Origin: Patulibacter minatonensis DSM 18081
Lineage (GTDB): Bacteria; Actinomycetota; Thermoleophilia; Solirubrobacterales; Solirubrobacteraceae
Direction: 5' to 3'
Assembly: GCF_000519325.1 (NCBI RefSeq)
Contig: NZ_KI912613.1
Span: 5,455,553 to 5,519,552, forward strand
DNA length: 64,000 nt
The notes below the pieces were generated by a model, which was not told the origin of the DNA, did not search any database, and was given only the letters and a program-made list of their open reading frames with translations. A program made the translations under genes and the position numbers. Positions 36,258 through 44,982 of the stretch are shown here, piece by piece. The stretch's first letter is position 1. Each line of letters starts with the position of its first letter.

Positions 36258-36884
36258 TCAGCGCACGAGGCCGAGGAACTCCGCGCGGGTCCGGGCGTCG
36301 TCGCGCAGCAGACCGCGGAGCGCCGAGGTGACCGTCCGGCTGCCGGACTTCTTGACGCCGCGGACGACCATGCAGAGGTGCTCCGCCTCGAGCACCACGC
36401 CGACGCCCTTGGGCTGCAGGGTGTCCGTGATCCAGTCGGCGACCTGCGCGGTCAGGCGCTCCTGCACCTGGAGGTCGCGGGCGAAGGTGTCGACGACGCG
36501 GGCGAGCTTCGACAGTCCGACGATCCGGTCGCCCGGGAGGTACGCGACGTGCGCGACGCCGTGGAAGGGCAGCAGGTGGTGCTCGCACAGCGACCAGAAC
36601 GGGATGTCCTTGACGACGACGAGTTCGTCGTAGCCGCCGTCGTTCTCGAAGGTGGTGGCCTCGAACGGCTCCGGGGAGAGCATCTCCGCCCACGCCTTGG
36701 CGACGCGCCGCGGCGTGTCCGTCGTTCCGGGTGCGTCCGGAGCCTGTCCGAGCGCCTCCAGGAGGTCGCGCGTGGCGGCCTCGACGCCGGCGACGTCGAT
36801 CTCCCGGCGCGCGATCTCGCTGCGCGCCGACGGGCGACGATCCTTCACGCGGTCGGGGGCGGAGGGCGCGTCGGGGTCCGTCAT
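36258..36884 (-). CDS. folE: GTP cyclohydrolase I
   Basis: 208 residues, type IA FolE. Zinc ligands are the Cys and His of SLCEHHLLPFHG and the Cys of HLCMVVRG; the substrate-binding HLLPFHG and the VQERLT motif are present. It converts GTP to 7,8-dihydroneopterin triphosphate for folate. The ATG at 36884 fits the family's N-terminus; upstream frame is noise. A TAGCCT box lies 10 nt before the ATG. No other folate gene is next to it, so it is a stand-alone unit divergent from the SRPBCC gene. Confidence 0.95.
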   Translation of the reverse strand: MTDPDAPSAPDRVKDRRPSARSEIARREIDVAGVEAATRDLLEALGQAPDAPGTTDTPRRVAKAWAEMLSPEPFEATTFENDGGYDELVVVKDIPFWSLCEHHLLPFHGVAHVAYLPGDRIVGLSKLARVVDTFARDLQVQERLTAQVADWITDTLQPKGVGVVLEAEHLCMVVRGVKKSGSRTVTSALRGLLRDDARTRAEFLGLVR

Positions 36885-37099
36885 CGCGGTGTGAAGGCTA
36901 CCCGGCGGGGCTCCGGTTGCCGTTTCGCGGGCCGGGATCCCGTGGTACGGCGGGCAGGTCCCGGCGCCGCCCCGGCCCGGTCCGCCGTGGCACCCGTCCA
37001 CCCGAACGGGTGGCCGGGCGCCCGAGGGGGTACGGTGCGGCCGAGGAGCCGCGCGTCCCGACCGGGGGCGTGCGGTGGATCCCGACGAAAGGGCAGCAC

Positions 37100-37555
37100 G
37101 TGGCTGGACTTGGTGGCACGTCGACCGGCGAGATCGACGCTCCGATCGACGAGGTCTGGGCGACCCTGACCGCGATCGACACGATCGTCGAGTGGCAGGA
37201 CGGCATCGTGGGCTCCGAGCCCCTGGAGCGCAACGCCGAGGGTGAGCCGGTGCTCGTGAAGATCACCGCCGACGTCAAGGTCAAGGAGCTCAGCGTGATC
37301 ACGCGCTTCTCCCGGCAGGCGCCGACGAAGCTGACCTGGAAGGTCGAGAAGGGCGACGTCAAGAAGCTCGACGGGTCCTGGACCCTCGAGGACCTGGGCG
37401 GCGGCCGGACGAAGGCGACCTACGAGATCGAGGTCGACCCGGGCCGGATGCTCGCGATGCTCGTCCGCGGGCCGGTCGAGGAGAAGATCCGTCAGCGCCT
37501 CGTCAGCACCCGGCCGGCGGAGCTCGCCGCGCGGGTGGCGAAGGAGCGCGGCTGA
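37100..37555 (+). CDS. SRPBCC / polyketide cyclase-like lipid-binding protein
   Basis: 151 residues of the START/Bet v1-like fold: an N-terminal strand (TSTGEIDAPIDEVWATLTAID), a conserved WQDGIVGSE stretch, several strands with LTWKVEKGDVKKLDGSWTLED, and a long C-terminal helix (MLAMLVRGPVEEKIRQRLV). Family members bind hydrophobic ligands; no catalytic residues can be read. GTG start preceded by GAAAGGG 7 bases away. Converges on the FKBP pair, with a perfect terminator stem in between. Confidence 0.82.
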   Translation: MAGLGGTSTGEIDAPIDEVWATLTAIDTIVEWQDGIVGSEPLERNAEGEPVLVKITADVKVKELSVITRFSRQAPTKLTWKVEKGDVKKLDGSWTLEDLGGGRTKATYEIEVDPGRMLAMLVRGPVEEKIRQRLVSTRPAELAARVAKERG

Positions 37556-37560
37556 TCGAC

Positions 37561-37589
37561 GGCTCGCCCCGCTGCCGGCGGGGCGAGCC
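37561..37589. terminator. bidirectional terminator between SRPBCC and FKBP genes
   Basis: A perfect 12-bp stem (GGCTCGCCCCGC and its complement) with a 5-base loop lies 5 bases after the SRPBCC stop, in a 46-base convergent gap. Confidence 0.75.
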
Positions 37590-37601
37590 GGACGGCCCGG
37601 G

Positions 37602-38210
37602 CTAGGAGACCTTCACGAGGTCGACGACGAAGATCAGCGTCGCGTTCTTCGGCACGCCGCTCGTGCCCGCCCCGCCGTACCCCTGCGACGGCGGGACGAC
37701 GATCACGCGGCGGCCTCCGACCCGCATGCCGCGCACCCCCGCGTAGAAGCCCTTGATCAGGGCGCTCTTCGTCAGCGGGAACGTCGTGCTGTTCGGCGTC
37801 TGCCTCCAGCTGCTGTCGACGAGCTTCTTCGAGCCGCCCCAGACGACCATCGAGTACCGGAGCTGCACGGTGTCGCCGGAGCCCGCGCGGGCGCCGGACG
37901 CGCAGCGGACGATGTCGTCGGTGATCCGCCGCGTGGGCGGGCGGCTCGACGGGGACGTCATCCGCGGGGCCTTCGACGTCCGGGTGCCGGCCGCCCGGCC
38001 GATGCGCTTGACCGCCGCGGCCGCCGAGCCCGCGCCGCTCGCCCGCGGGGCGGGCGTCGTGCACGAGGCGCTCGCCGCGCCGGCGGGCGCGGCGCCGCCG
38101 GCGAGCACGAGCGCGGTCCCGGTCGCCGTGGCGACCGCGGCCGCGGCGCCGAGCGCCGACCCGCGGCCGGACGACCGCCGGACCTCGGGACGCCGCCCGG
38201 CGCGGCTCAC
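37602..38210 (-). CDS. exported FKBP-type prolyl isomerase
   Basis: 202 residues. A signal peptide (ALGAAAAVATATGTALVLAGGA) is followed by a linker and an FKBP domain with VDSSW, FPLTKSALIKGFYAGVRGM, GGRRVIVVPPSQGYG and NATLIFVVDLV. The GTG start overlaps the stop of the upstream FKBP lipoprotein by 4 bases (GTGA). It catalyses proline cis-trans isomerisation of extracytoplasmic proteins. Compared with its neighbour it lacks a good lipobox, so it is secreted rather than lipid-anchored. It has four Cys; CTTPAP and VRCASGA may pair. Confidence 0.85.
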   Translation of the reverse strand: MSRAGRRPEVRRSSGRGSALGAAAAVATATGTALVLAGGAAPAGAASASCTTPAPRASGAGSAAAAVKRIGRAAGTRTSKAPRMTSPSSRPPTRRITDDIVRCASGARAGSGDTVQLRYSMVVWGGSKKLVDSSWRQTPNSTTFPLTKSALIKGFYAGVRGMRVGGRRVIVVPPSQGYGGAGTSGVPKNATLIFVVDLVKVS

Positions 38211-38845
38211 GACGCCTTGACGAGGTCGATGACGAAGATCAGCGTCCCGCCGGGCGGCACCGAGCCGTCCGGGGTGCCCTGGTCGCCGTAGCCCTGCGCG
38301 GCGGGGACGACGAGGACGCGACGGCCGCCCGGCTTCATGCCCGGGACGCCCTTGATCCAGCCCTCGATCAGGCCGCCCTCCTCGAGCGGGAACTCGGAGG
38401 AGTTCGGGCTGCGGGTCCACGAGGAGTCGACCGGCGAGCTGTCGCCGCCCCAGTTGACCAGCGTGTAGCGGACGGTGACCTTGTCGCCGACCTTCGCCGC
38501 GGTGCCCTTGCCGACGACGACGTCGTCCTTGACGAGCGACGACGGGGCCGTCGCCGACGGCGACGTGATCTTCGGCGCGGTCTTCAGGTTCGAGCCGACG
38601 CCCGCGACGAGCTTCTTCACGGCCGCGGCGCTGCTCCCGCCGCCCTCGGTGGCCGCGGTCGTGGCCTCCGTGGCGGTCGTCGCCTCCGTGGAACTCGCGC
38701 CCTCGGCGGTCGTGGCGCCCTCGGCGGTCGTCTGCTCGGTGGCGGTGCCCGCCACGTCCTTCTCGGTCTTCTCGTCGCCGCAGCCGATGCCCGCGAGCGC
38801 GAGCACCAGGAGCGGGAGGGGCAGCAGCCGTCGGGGCGAGATCAT
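38207..38845 (-). CDS. FKBP-type prolyl isomerase lipoprotein
   Basis: 212 residues. A lipoprotein signal LLVLALAGIGCGDE gives the lipidated Cys22; a long Thr/Ala/Glu-rich linker (about 30-75) follows, then an FKBP domain with VDSSW, FPLEEGGLIEGWIKGVPGMKPGGRR and PPGGTLIFVIDLV. Prolyl isomerase at the outer face of the membrane. A TACCCT box at 38852-38857 lies 6 nt before the ATG, so leaderless. Transcribed with the second FKBP gene, suggesting a diverged tandem duplication. Confidence 0.87.
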   Translation of the reverse strand: MISPRRLLPLPLLVLALAGIGCGDEKTEKDVAGTATEQTTAEGATTAEGASSTEATTATEATTAATEGGGSSAAAVKKLVAGVGSNLKTAPKITSPSATAPSSLVKDDVVVGKGTAAKVGDKVTVRYTLVNWGGDSSPVDSSWTRSPNSSEFPLEEGGLIEGWIKGVPGMKPGGRRVLVVPAAQGYGDQGTPDGSVPPGGTLIFVIDLVKAS

Positions 38846-38901
38846 CGGGCCAGGGTATCCAGGGCCGACGGGGCAGGGCGCCGCCGTCCCGCGAGCGCGG
38901 G

Positions 38902-39405
38902 TCAGGGCACGACGACGAGCTGCGTGACGAGCCGGTCGAGCGTGGCGGCGGCGTCGGCGCAGAGGCCCGTGTGCACGGGCGACGGCTGCACGATCGTGTT
39001 GGACGGCGCCGCCAGCCACCCGAAGCGGTCCGACCGCGGCATCGCGGCGATGGCCCCGGCGGCCGGGTCGCCCTCGGCGACGCGGAGGAGCCCGTGGAGG
39101 TGCTCCTGCAGGGCGTCGAGGTCGAGCGTCGGGTCGAGCGCCCGCAGGCGCTCGGGATCGACCACGACGCGCAGCCCGAGGAACCGGTGCCGGCGGGCGT
39201 GGAGCACCACCCCGACGTTCAGGCCCTCCCCGCGCGTCATCGAGGGCACGACGCGGAGGACGGCGTACTGGAAGACCTCGTCCGTCCCCGACCCGGCGGC
39301 GGACGGGGCGGCGTCCGGGCGCGCCTCGGCGTCGGCGCCCCGGGCGTCCGCCCGGTCGCGGGCGACGGGTCCTGCCTCGTCGTTCCGCTCAGGCGGTCCG
39401 GGCAC
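38902..39405 (-). CDS. DUF3037 family protein
   Basis: 167 residues; the family core starts near residue 45 (FQYAVLRVVPSMTRGEGLNVGVVLHARR), with an Ala/Asp/Arg-rich N-terminal extension. It overlaps the HipA-like kinase gene upstream by 17 bases at a GTG start, and a shorter start inside the extension is possible. DUF3037 proteins often neighbour HipA-like proteins, so the pair likely works as one unit. No molecular function is established. Confidence 0.8.
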   Translation of the reverse strand: MPGPPERNDEAGPVARDRADARGADAEARPDAAPSAAGSGTDEVFQYAVLRVVPSMTRGEGLNVGVVLHARRHRFLGLRVVVDPERLRALDPTLDLDALQEHLHGLLRVAEGDPAAGAIAAMPRSDRFGWLAAPSNTIVQPSPVHTGLCADAAATLDRLVTQLVVVP

Positions 39406-40159
39406 GCTCGGCCTCTTCCACGAACCCCCGCGGACCGGTGATCCGCGCCAGCAGGTCGGCGACCACGAGGTCCGGGCCGCCCTCCCCCAGCCACTGCTCC
39501 GGCACCTCGGAGACGACGGCCCGCAGCAGGCCCTCGGTGACGTGGGGCGCGAGGCGCTCGTCCATCGCGGCGACCGACCCGGCGAGGGGCAGCAGGACGT
39601 GGTCGCGGATCGCGGGGAAGCGCCCCGTCGCGCGGGCGGGGTCGAGGCCCGCGTGCTGGCGGTAGAGCGCCGCGCCGTTGTCGATGATCCAGACGCGGCC
39701 GTGCCAGGTCAGGAGGTTCGGGTTACGGGGCGTGCGGTCGACGTTCTCGGCGAACGCGTCGAGCCAGACGAGCGCCGCCGCGAGGTCGGCGGACGGCTGC
39801 GGCCCCGATGCGGCGCTGTACGGGAGCGCCCGGGGCAGGAAGTCCATCCCGACGTTCAGACCGGCGCTCTTCGCGATCGGCTCCTGGATCTCGGGGTCCG
39901 GCTCGGCGTGCGAGAGCTCGACCGGCAGGTCGACCATCACGAGGTCCGGCATCAGCAGCCCGAGCTCCGGCTCCTCGAGCGCCAGCGCCCGGATCAGCTC
40001 GCCGACGACGAGCTCCGCGACGAGGACCTTCGTGCCCTGCGCCGCGCCGGAGAGCTTGACGACGTACAGCCCGTCGTCGTCGGCCTCGACCAGCGCGGGC
40101 ACGGAGCCGCCCTCGCGGAGCGGCGAGACGTAGCGGAGGGCGCGGACCGTGCGGAGCAC
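39389..40159 (-). CDS. HipA-like kinase family protein
   Basis: 256 residues, a small form of the HipA/PI3K-like kinase fold. Candidate ATP-site residues are K35 in YVVKLSG, the catalytic region around D141 (VDRTPRNPNLL with Asn) and the metal Asp D160 in VWIIDNGAAL. The N-subdomain 1 of full HipA is missing, and there is no HipB-like DNA-binding antitoxin beside it, but a DUF3037 gene overlaps its 3' end. GTG/ATG start without clear ribosome site. Kinase activity and target are not known. Confidence 0.82.
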   Translation of the reverse strand: MLRTVRALRYVSPLREGGSVPALVEADDDGLYVVKLSGAAQGTKVLVAELVVGELIRALALEEPELGLLMPDLVMVDLPVELSHAEPDPEIQEPIAKSAGLNVGMDFLPRALPYSAASGPQPSADLAAALVWLDAFAENVDRTPRNPNLLTWHGRVWIIDNGAALYRQHAGLDPARATGRFPAIRDHVLLPLAGSVAAMDERLAPHVTEGLLRAVVSEVPEQWLGEGGPDLVVADLLARITGPRGFVEEAERARTA

Positions 40160-40171
40160 CCGGGCAGCTTC

Positions 40172-40927
40172 TCAGTCCGGCAGCTTCCCCGACACCACGG
40201 CGCGCTTCAGGGACGCGACCTGCGCCGGGGTCTCGAGGTCCAGCCCGGCCGGCCAGCCGAGGCGCGGCGGCCCGAGCTCGCGGCGCGCGGTGCCGATCGC
40301 GGAGCGCGCGAGCACCGGGTCGTCCGCGACCTGCCGGGCGATCCGCATCGCGCGCTCGTCGACCTCCTCGCGCGGGACGGCGGCCCACGCGAGGCCGAGC
40401 TGCACCGCGCGGTCGCCGTCGAGCTCCTCGTCGAAGACGCCGAGCGCGATCGCGGCCTCGCGGCCCGCCACGCGCTCCAGCAGCGTGAAGTGCCCGCCGC
40501 CCGGATGCAGACCGATGCGATGGAAGCCGGCGAAGATCCGGGCGTCGTGGGCGACGATCCGCAGGTCGGCCGCGAGCGCGAGGTTCAGGCCGGCGCCGAC
40601 CGCGGCACCGGCCACGGCGGCGACGACGGGTGCCCGCAGGGCCCCGACGCGCACGAACGACGCGTACAGCGCCCGGAGCTCCTCGACGGTCTCCGGCGGG
40701 GCGTCCGGCTGTCCCACGGCGCGGAGCGTGTCGCGTGCCCCGCCGGCGCAGAAGGACCGCCCCTCCCCGCGGAGCACGACGGCCCCCACGCCGTCGTCGG
40801 CGTCGACCTGCTCGCAGGCGGCGACGAGCTCGCGCGCCATCGGCAGCGTCAGCGCGTTGCGGCGCTCCGGCGCGTCCAGGGTGATGACGGCGACGGCGTC
40901 CTGCACGGTGACGGTGATCTCGGCCAT
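40172..40927 (-). CDS. crotonase-fold protein (enoyl-CoA hydratase/isomerase family)
   Basis: 251 residues of the crotonase superfamily. The oxyanion-hole regions are visible as FCAGGARD and GAAVGAGLNLALAADLR. The first hydratase Glu position (PE in the classical enzyme) reads FAGFHRIGL, so His replaces Glu, and the second Glu position is Ala/Leu (AAIALG). A classical hydratase is therefore unlikely; isomerase, hydrolase or decarboxylase activity is possible. It lies 12 bases from the HipA-like gene and is divergent from the lipoprotein gene at 41001. Confidence 0.8.
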   Translation of the reverse strand: MAEITVTVQDAVAVITLDAPERRNALTLPMARELVAACEQVDADDGVGAVVLRGEGRSFCAGGARDTLRAVGQPDAPPETVEELRALYASFVRVGALRAPVVAAVAGAAVGAGLNLALAADLRIVAHDARIFAGFHRIGLHPGGGHFTLLERVAGREAAIALGVFDEELDGDRAVQLGLAWAAVPREEVDERAMRIARQVADDPVLARSAIGTARRELGPPRLGWPAGLDLETPAQVASLKRAVVSGKLPD

Positions 40928-41000
40928 GGCGGGAGTCTCGCGCATGATCCGGTGCCGCCGGCGCTCGCCCCCGGACCCGCCGGCCCCTAGGTTGTACGCC

Positions 41001-41795
41001 GTGAAGCGTGTCGTGACCGGAGTCCTCTGCATCGCCGTCCCGTTCCTGGCCGCGTGCGGAGGCGGCACCACTACCGGGGGCCCCGACCCCGGGACCCCCG
41101 GCCCCGACGATCCGCTCCCGACGACCACCGCCGCGGACGCCGACGTCGCGCCCACGACGACGGTCCGGACCCCACCCCCGGCGCTCGCGCGGGCGCGGCC
41201 GACGGTGATGGTCCCGGGGGACCCGTGCGAGGGGACGCCCGGCGAGCGCGTCCGGCGCCGGGCGCGGGAGCGGCGGCGCCACGTCACGCGCGGCTTCTGC
41301 GCGGAGGACCAGCCCGGCGCCCACGTCGCCGGGCGCCACGAGCCGCTGTCGTTCCTGGGGACGACGACGCGGCTGCGCTCGATCGTCCGCAGCGAGACGG
41401 TGCCGAACCCGAACGGCGGGGACGCGCTGCGCCCGCCGACGCAGGACTCGGTCTTCATCACCGCGCGGGTGACCGTCGGGAACCGGCGTCCCAGGTCCCT
41501 CACGCTCCCGCGGGGTTCCATCACCGTCGGCCTCCGCTCGGCCGTCGCGCAGACGTTCATCTGGTCGGTCTCCGGACCCGGGGCGTCGCTGGGTCCCGAT
41601 CGTCCCGAGATCCGCATCCCGGCGCACGCCCGCCGCACGCTGGGCCTGGTGTGGACGACGGGCAGGACCGGCCCGCAGCTCACCGACTCCGGTGCACGGC
41701 TCCTGCTCGAGTTCCCCGATCCTCCCGGCGCCCCGAAGCACCCGAAGCAGCCGGCGCGGAAGACCTCGAGCGGCGTCGTCGTCCTCGACCGCTGA
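41001..41795 (+). CDS. putative lipoprotein of unknown function
   Basis: 264 residues with a lipobox (VPFLAACGGG, lipidated Cys19). A Thr/Pro/Asp-rich linker of about 50 residues is followed by an Arg-rich stretch (ERVRRRARERRR) and a beta-rich C-terminal part that resembles DUF4352/Telethonin-like Ig domains (SVFITARVTVGNR). The GTG start has TAGGTT at 40988-40993, 7 nt upstream, so leaderless. No family was recognised with certainty; two Cys (DPCEGT and GFCAED) may form a disulfide. Confidence 0.7.
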   Translation: MKRVVTGVLCIAVPFLAACGGGTTTGGPDPGTPGPDDPLPTTTAADADVAPTTTVRTPPPALARARPTVMVPGDPCEGTPGERVRRRARERRRHVTRGFCAEDQPGAHVAGRHEPLSFLGTTTRLRSIVRSETVPNPNGGDALRPPTQDSVFITARVTVGNRRPRSLTLPRGSITVGLRSAVAQTFIWSVSGPGASLGPDRPEIRIPAHARRTLGLVWTTGRTGPQLTDSGARLLLEFPDPPGAPKHPKQPARKTSSGVVVLDR

Positions 41796-41800
41796 ACGAC

Positions 41801-41825
41801 GAAGGCCCCGCGTCGCGGGGCCTTC
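41801..41825 (-). terminator. terminator of tRNA-Tyr (and of the convergent lipoprotein)
   Basis: A perfect 10-bp stem (GAAGGCCCCG and its complement, loop CGTCG) lies 6 bases after the 3' end of tRNA-Tyr, and 5 after the stop of the convergent lipoprotein gene. It is followed on the minus strand by GTCGTTC, the same tail as after tRNA-Thr. Confidence 0.75.
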
Positions 41826-41831
41826 GAGCAG

Positions 41832-41913
41832 TGGGGGGAACAGGATTCGAACCTGTGTAGGCAGAGCCAACGGGTTTACAGCCCGTCTCCTTTAACCACT
41901 CGGACATCCCCCC
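41832..41913 (-). tRNA. tRNA-Tyr (anticodon GUA)
   Basis: Class II tRNA on the minus strand with a long variable arm. The acceptor GGGGGGA pairs with TCCCCCC; the anticodon stem ACGGG/CCCGT encloses loop CTGTAAA with anticodon GTA; the T-arm is ACAGG-TTCGAAT-CCTGT. The discriminator is A, and CCA is not encoded. It lies 60 bases after the primary sigma factor gene. Confidence 0.95.
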
Positions 41914-41973
41914 GAGCGATGGCGGATCCTAGCGAGGCGGCGCGGATCGCGTCGCCTCGCCGGGAGGACCTGA

Positions 41974-43128
41974 CTAGACGGCGTCGCGGAGGCGCTGCGA
42001 CTCGGGCAGCGACTCGAGCTTCTTGAGCGTGTGGCTCTCGATCTGGCGGATGCGCTCGCGGGTGACGTCGAACGCGCGGCCGACCTCCTCGAGCGTCGAG
42101 GGCTGGTCGCCGGAGAGGCCGAAGCGCATCTCGATGACCTCGCGCTCTCGCTTGGGCAGCGTCGAGAGGGCGCGGCGGACGTGCTCCTTGCGCAGCTGCT
42201 CGCTCGTCATCTCGAACGGGGACTCGGCGTCCTTGTCCTCGACGAAGTCGCCGAGGGAGGACTCCTCGTCCTCGCCGACGGGCTTCTCGAGCGAGATCGG
42301 CTGCTGCGACATGCGCAGGATGTCCCGCACGTCGCGGACCTGCATGTCGACCTCGGTCGCGATCTCCTCCGGCGTGGGCTGCCGGCCGAGCGACTGGACG
42401 AGCTGGCGCTCGACGTGGACGACCTTGTTGAGCTTCTCGACCATGTGGACCGGGATGCGGATCGTGCGGCCCTTGTCCGCGATCGCGCGGGTGACGGCCT
42501 GGCGGATCCACCACGTGGCGTACGTGGAGAACTTGTAGCCGCGGCGGTAGTCGAACTTCTCGACCGCGCGGATGAGCCCGAGCGAGCCCTCCTGGATGAG
42601 GTCGAGGAAGGAGAGGCCGCGGCCGAGGTAGGCCTTGGCGATCGAGACGACGAGGCGCAGGTTGGCCTCGATCATCTGCTGCTTGGCCTGGATGTCGCCG
42701 CGCTCGATCCGCTTGGCGAGCTGGACCTCCTGGTCGGCCGTCAGCAGCGCGACCCGGCCGATGGACCGCAGGTACATGCGCAGGGAGTCGAGGCTGGGCT
42801 CGACGGTGAGGTCGATCTGCGGGCGCTCCTTCGGCGCCGAGCCGGACTCGCGGTCCTTGCGCGACCCGGCCTGCTCGAGGCGCTCGGCCTCGGACGCCGT
42901 CCGGTCGTGGGCGTCGGTGCCGCTCTGCAGGACGTCGACCCCGAGCTCGTCGAGGTGACCGTGGAACGCGGTGAGCTGCTCCTTCGTGACCTCGGCCTCC
43001 TCGAGGGCGGCCGCGATCCCCTGGACGGTCAGGAACCCCTTGTCCTGACCTTCCGCGATGAGCGCTCGCAACTCGTCGATCTCGGTGATCGGCGTCTCGT
43101 CGGCCAAGAGGGCCTCGTTGTTGCTCAC
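41974..43128 (-). CDS. sigA: primary RNA polymerase sigma factor (SigA/RpoD)
   Basis: 384 residues. A short region 1.1-like N-terminus is followed by region 1.2 (about 111-140, [17 protein letters not shown]), region 2 ([40 protein letters not shown], then [18 protein letters not shown]), region 3 and region 4.2 helix-turn-helix ([21 protein letters not shown]). These are hallmark housekeeping sigma-70 motifs. The GTG at 43126-43128 has GAAGG 8 bases upstream; an ORF start further out lacks homology. It recognises TTGACN/TANNNT-type promoters, matching the TANNNT boxes seen before many genes here. Confidence 0.95.
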   Translation of the reverse strand: MSNNEALLADETPITEIDELRALIAEGQDKGFLTVQGIAAALEEAEVTKEQLTAFHGHLDELGVDVLQSGTDAHDRTASEAERLEQAGSRKDRESGSAPKERPQIDLTVEPSLDSLRMYLRSIGRVALLTADQEVQLAKRIERGDIQAKQQMIEANLRLVVSIAKAYLGRGLSFLDLIQEGSLGLIRAVEKFDYRRGYKFSTYATWWIRQAVTRAIADKGRTIRIPVHMVEKLNKVVHVERQLVQSLGRQPTPEEIATEVDMQVRDVRDILRMSQQPISLEKPVGEDEESSLGDFVEDKDAESPFEMTSEQLRKEHVRRALSTLPKREREVIEMRFGLSGDQPSTLEEVGRAFDVTRERIRQIESHTLKKLESLPESQRLRDAV

Positions 43129-43431
43129 GTCGGAACCTTCCAATCTTCGGTTCGATGTCCACCGGACCCTGCCCGGAGGACGATCACGATGTCTCCACCG
43201 TCGACATGCAGTCGTGGCCCCCGGGCGCTGTCGCGGTCCCCTGCGGTGCCGACGCTGACCTGTCGTCGTGCTTGCAAGGAATAGCACAAGGTCGGACGCT
43301 TTCGCGTCGCGAGGGTGATCGCTGTCACACGGGCAGGGGACGGACATCCGGCCAGATCGCACGCATGGGTGCCCACGGTGCCGGTAGTTGCGTACGCGCG
43401 GGAACCCCGTGGGCGCGGTCGACGGGGTCCG
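43129..43431. other. 303-base gap between pgsA and sigA
   Basis: No gene is seen. The region presumably holds the sigA promoter; TGCTATTCC read on the minus strand near 43270-43278 could be an extended -10, but no matching -35 was found, so this is only a hint. Confidence 0.3.
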
Positions 43432-43977
43432 TCAGGCGGCGGGGGTGCGGTCCGCGGCCATCGTCCGGCGCAGGCCGAGGAAGTAGTCGACGCCGCTCCA
43501 GAGCGTGATCGCGACCATCGCGTAGACGAGCACGTCCAACCAGGCCGGCACCGGCGAGATGAGGATCAGGAGCAGGATCACGAGGATCTGGAACGAGGTC
43601 TTGACCTTGCCGAGCCAGGCCGCCGCGATGACCTCGCCCTGCTGGGCCGCCACCGCGCGCGTGAGCGTGACCGCGAGCTCCCGCCCGATCACCACGACGG
43701 CCACCCAGGCGGCGACGCGGTCGACGCTCACGAGCATCACGAGCGCCCCGATCACGAGCAGCTTGTCGGCGATCGGGTCGGCGAGCTTCCCGAAGTTCGT
43801 GATCAGGTCGGACCGCCGGGCGAGCCAGCCGTCGAACCAGTCCGTGACGGACGCCAGCCAGAAGACGAAGGCCGCGACGACGTCACCGGTGCCGGTCTCC
43901 TGCGCCAGCGCGAAGACCATGACCGGCACGAGCAGGATGCGCATCACGGTCAGCGCGTTCGGCAGGTTCACGGGCAC
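43432..43977 (-). CDS. pgsA: CDP-diacylglycerol-glycerol-3-phosphate 3-phosphatidyltransferase
   Basis: 181 residues with about five membrane segments. The CDP-alcohol phosphotransferase motif D-G-x2-A-R-x8-G-x3-D-x3-D is complete (FDGWLARRSDLITNFGKLADPIADK region, residues about 48-72). The N-terminal NLPNALTVMRI is typical of PgsA. It makes phosphatidylglycerol phosphate at the inner membrane. GTG start with GATACT box 7 nt upstream. It lies upstream of sigA on the same strand and is separated from the EamA gene by a GC-rich hairpin region. Confidence 0.93.
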   Translation of the reverse strand: MPVNLPNALTVMRILLVPVMVFALAQETGTGDVVAAFVFWLASVTDWFDGWLARRSDLITNFGKLADPIADKLLVIGALVMLVSVDRVAAWVAVVVIGRELAVTLTRAVAAQQGEVIAAAWLGKVKTSFQILVILLLILISPVPAWLDVLVYAMVAITLWSGVDYFLGLRRTMAADRTPAA

Positions 43978-44082
43978 CGGTGGGAGTATCCCGGTCCCCG
44001 ACGCCGGGTGCGAGCCGCGGTCCGGCCCGGGCGGGCCCGCGGAACCCCGGGGCCGCGCGACACGGGCCGCGGGGCCCCGCGC

Positions 44083-44982
44083 TCAGGCGAGCGGAGGCGC
44101 CGGGGGCGGTGGCGGGTCCGGGGACGCGACGGACGGCGCCCGGGTCACCCCCACGCCGGCGACGACGACGAGCGCCAGGCCGGCGAGCGTGAGCGCCGAG
44201 AGGTCCTGGCCGAGCAGGACGAGGCCCGCCAGGGCCGCGACACCCGGCTCGAGCGCCATCAGGACGCCGAAGACCCCGGGGGCGACCCTCCGGAGCGCGA
44301 GCTGCTCGAGCGCGTACGGGACGGCCGATCCGGCGACCGCCGCGACCAGCCCGAGCAGGAGGACGTGGGGCAGCAGCAGGTCCGCCCCGCCCTCCACCAG
44401 TCCGGGCACCAGCGGGACGAGCGCCCCGACGCCCATCGCGAGCGCCACGGGCTGCAGGCCGGGGAGCCCGCGCGCGGCCCGCCCGCCCAGCGGGATGTAC
44501 GCCGCCCAGCACGCCGCGGCGACGAGCAGGAAGAGCACCCCGAGGGGATCGGCCCCGTCGGCGCTCCACGGCCGGGTCAGGGCGAGCACCCCGAGCGCGG
44601 CGAGCCCCGCCCACGCGCGGTCCCGCGGGCGCCGGGCGAACCAGGCCCCGACGCCCAGCGGACCGAGGAACTCGATCGCCACCGCCGTCCCCAGCGGCAC
44701 GCGGTCGATGCCGAGGTAGAACGCGGTGTTCATCACGCCGAGGACGAGCCCGTACGCGACGACCGCCCGCAGGGCGCCCGGGGGCAGCCCGCGGACCGGG
44801 GGCCGGACGACCGCCAGGAGCAGCGTCGCGGCGAGGAGCGCCCGGAGCATCGTCGCGCCGAGGGGCCCGACGTCGTCGAACATCCCCGTCGCGACCGCGG
44901 CGGAGACCTGCACCGACGCGATCCCGCCGAGGATCAGCAGGACGTCCGAGGGCGCGGTCGGCGCCTCCGGCGCCGGGCTCAC
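44083..44982 (-). CDS. EamA-family (RhtA-like) transporter
   Basis: 299 residues with ten predicted membrane helices in two EamA repeats (about 12-140 and 150-285). The second repeat ends with EPGVAALAGLVLLGQ, a typical EamA box, and the first has EFLGPLGVGAWFARR, which resembles the threonine/homoserine exporter RhtA. The GTG start overlaps the ABC permease stop by 4 bases, so it is co-translated with the exporter. Amino-acid or metabolite export is inferred; the Pro-rich tail PDPPPPPAPP is not part of the fold. Confidence 0.85.
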   Translation of the reverse strand: MSPAPEAPTAPSDVLLILGGIASVQVSAAVATGMFDDVGPLGATMLRALLAATLLLAVVRPPVRGLPPGALRAVVAYGLVLGVMNTAFYLGIDRVPLGTAVAIEFLGPLGVGAWFARRPRDRAWAGLAALGVLALTRPWSADGADPLGVLFLLVAAACWAAYIPLGGRAARGLPGLQPVALAMGVGALVPLVPGLVEGGADLLLPHVLLLGLVAAVAGSAVPYALEQLALRRVAPGVFGVLMALEPGVAALAGLVLLGQDLSALTLAGLALVVVAGVGVTRAPSVASPDPPPPPAPPLA

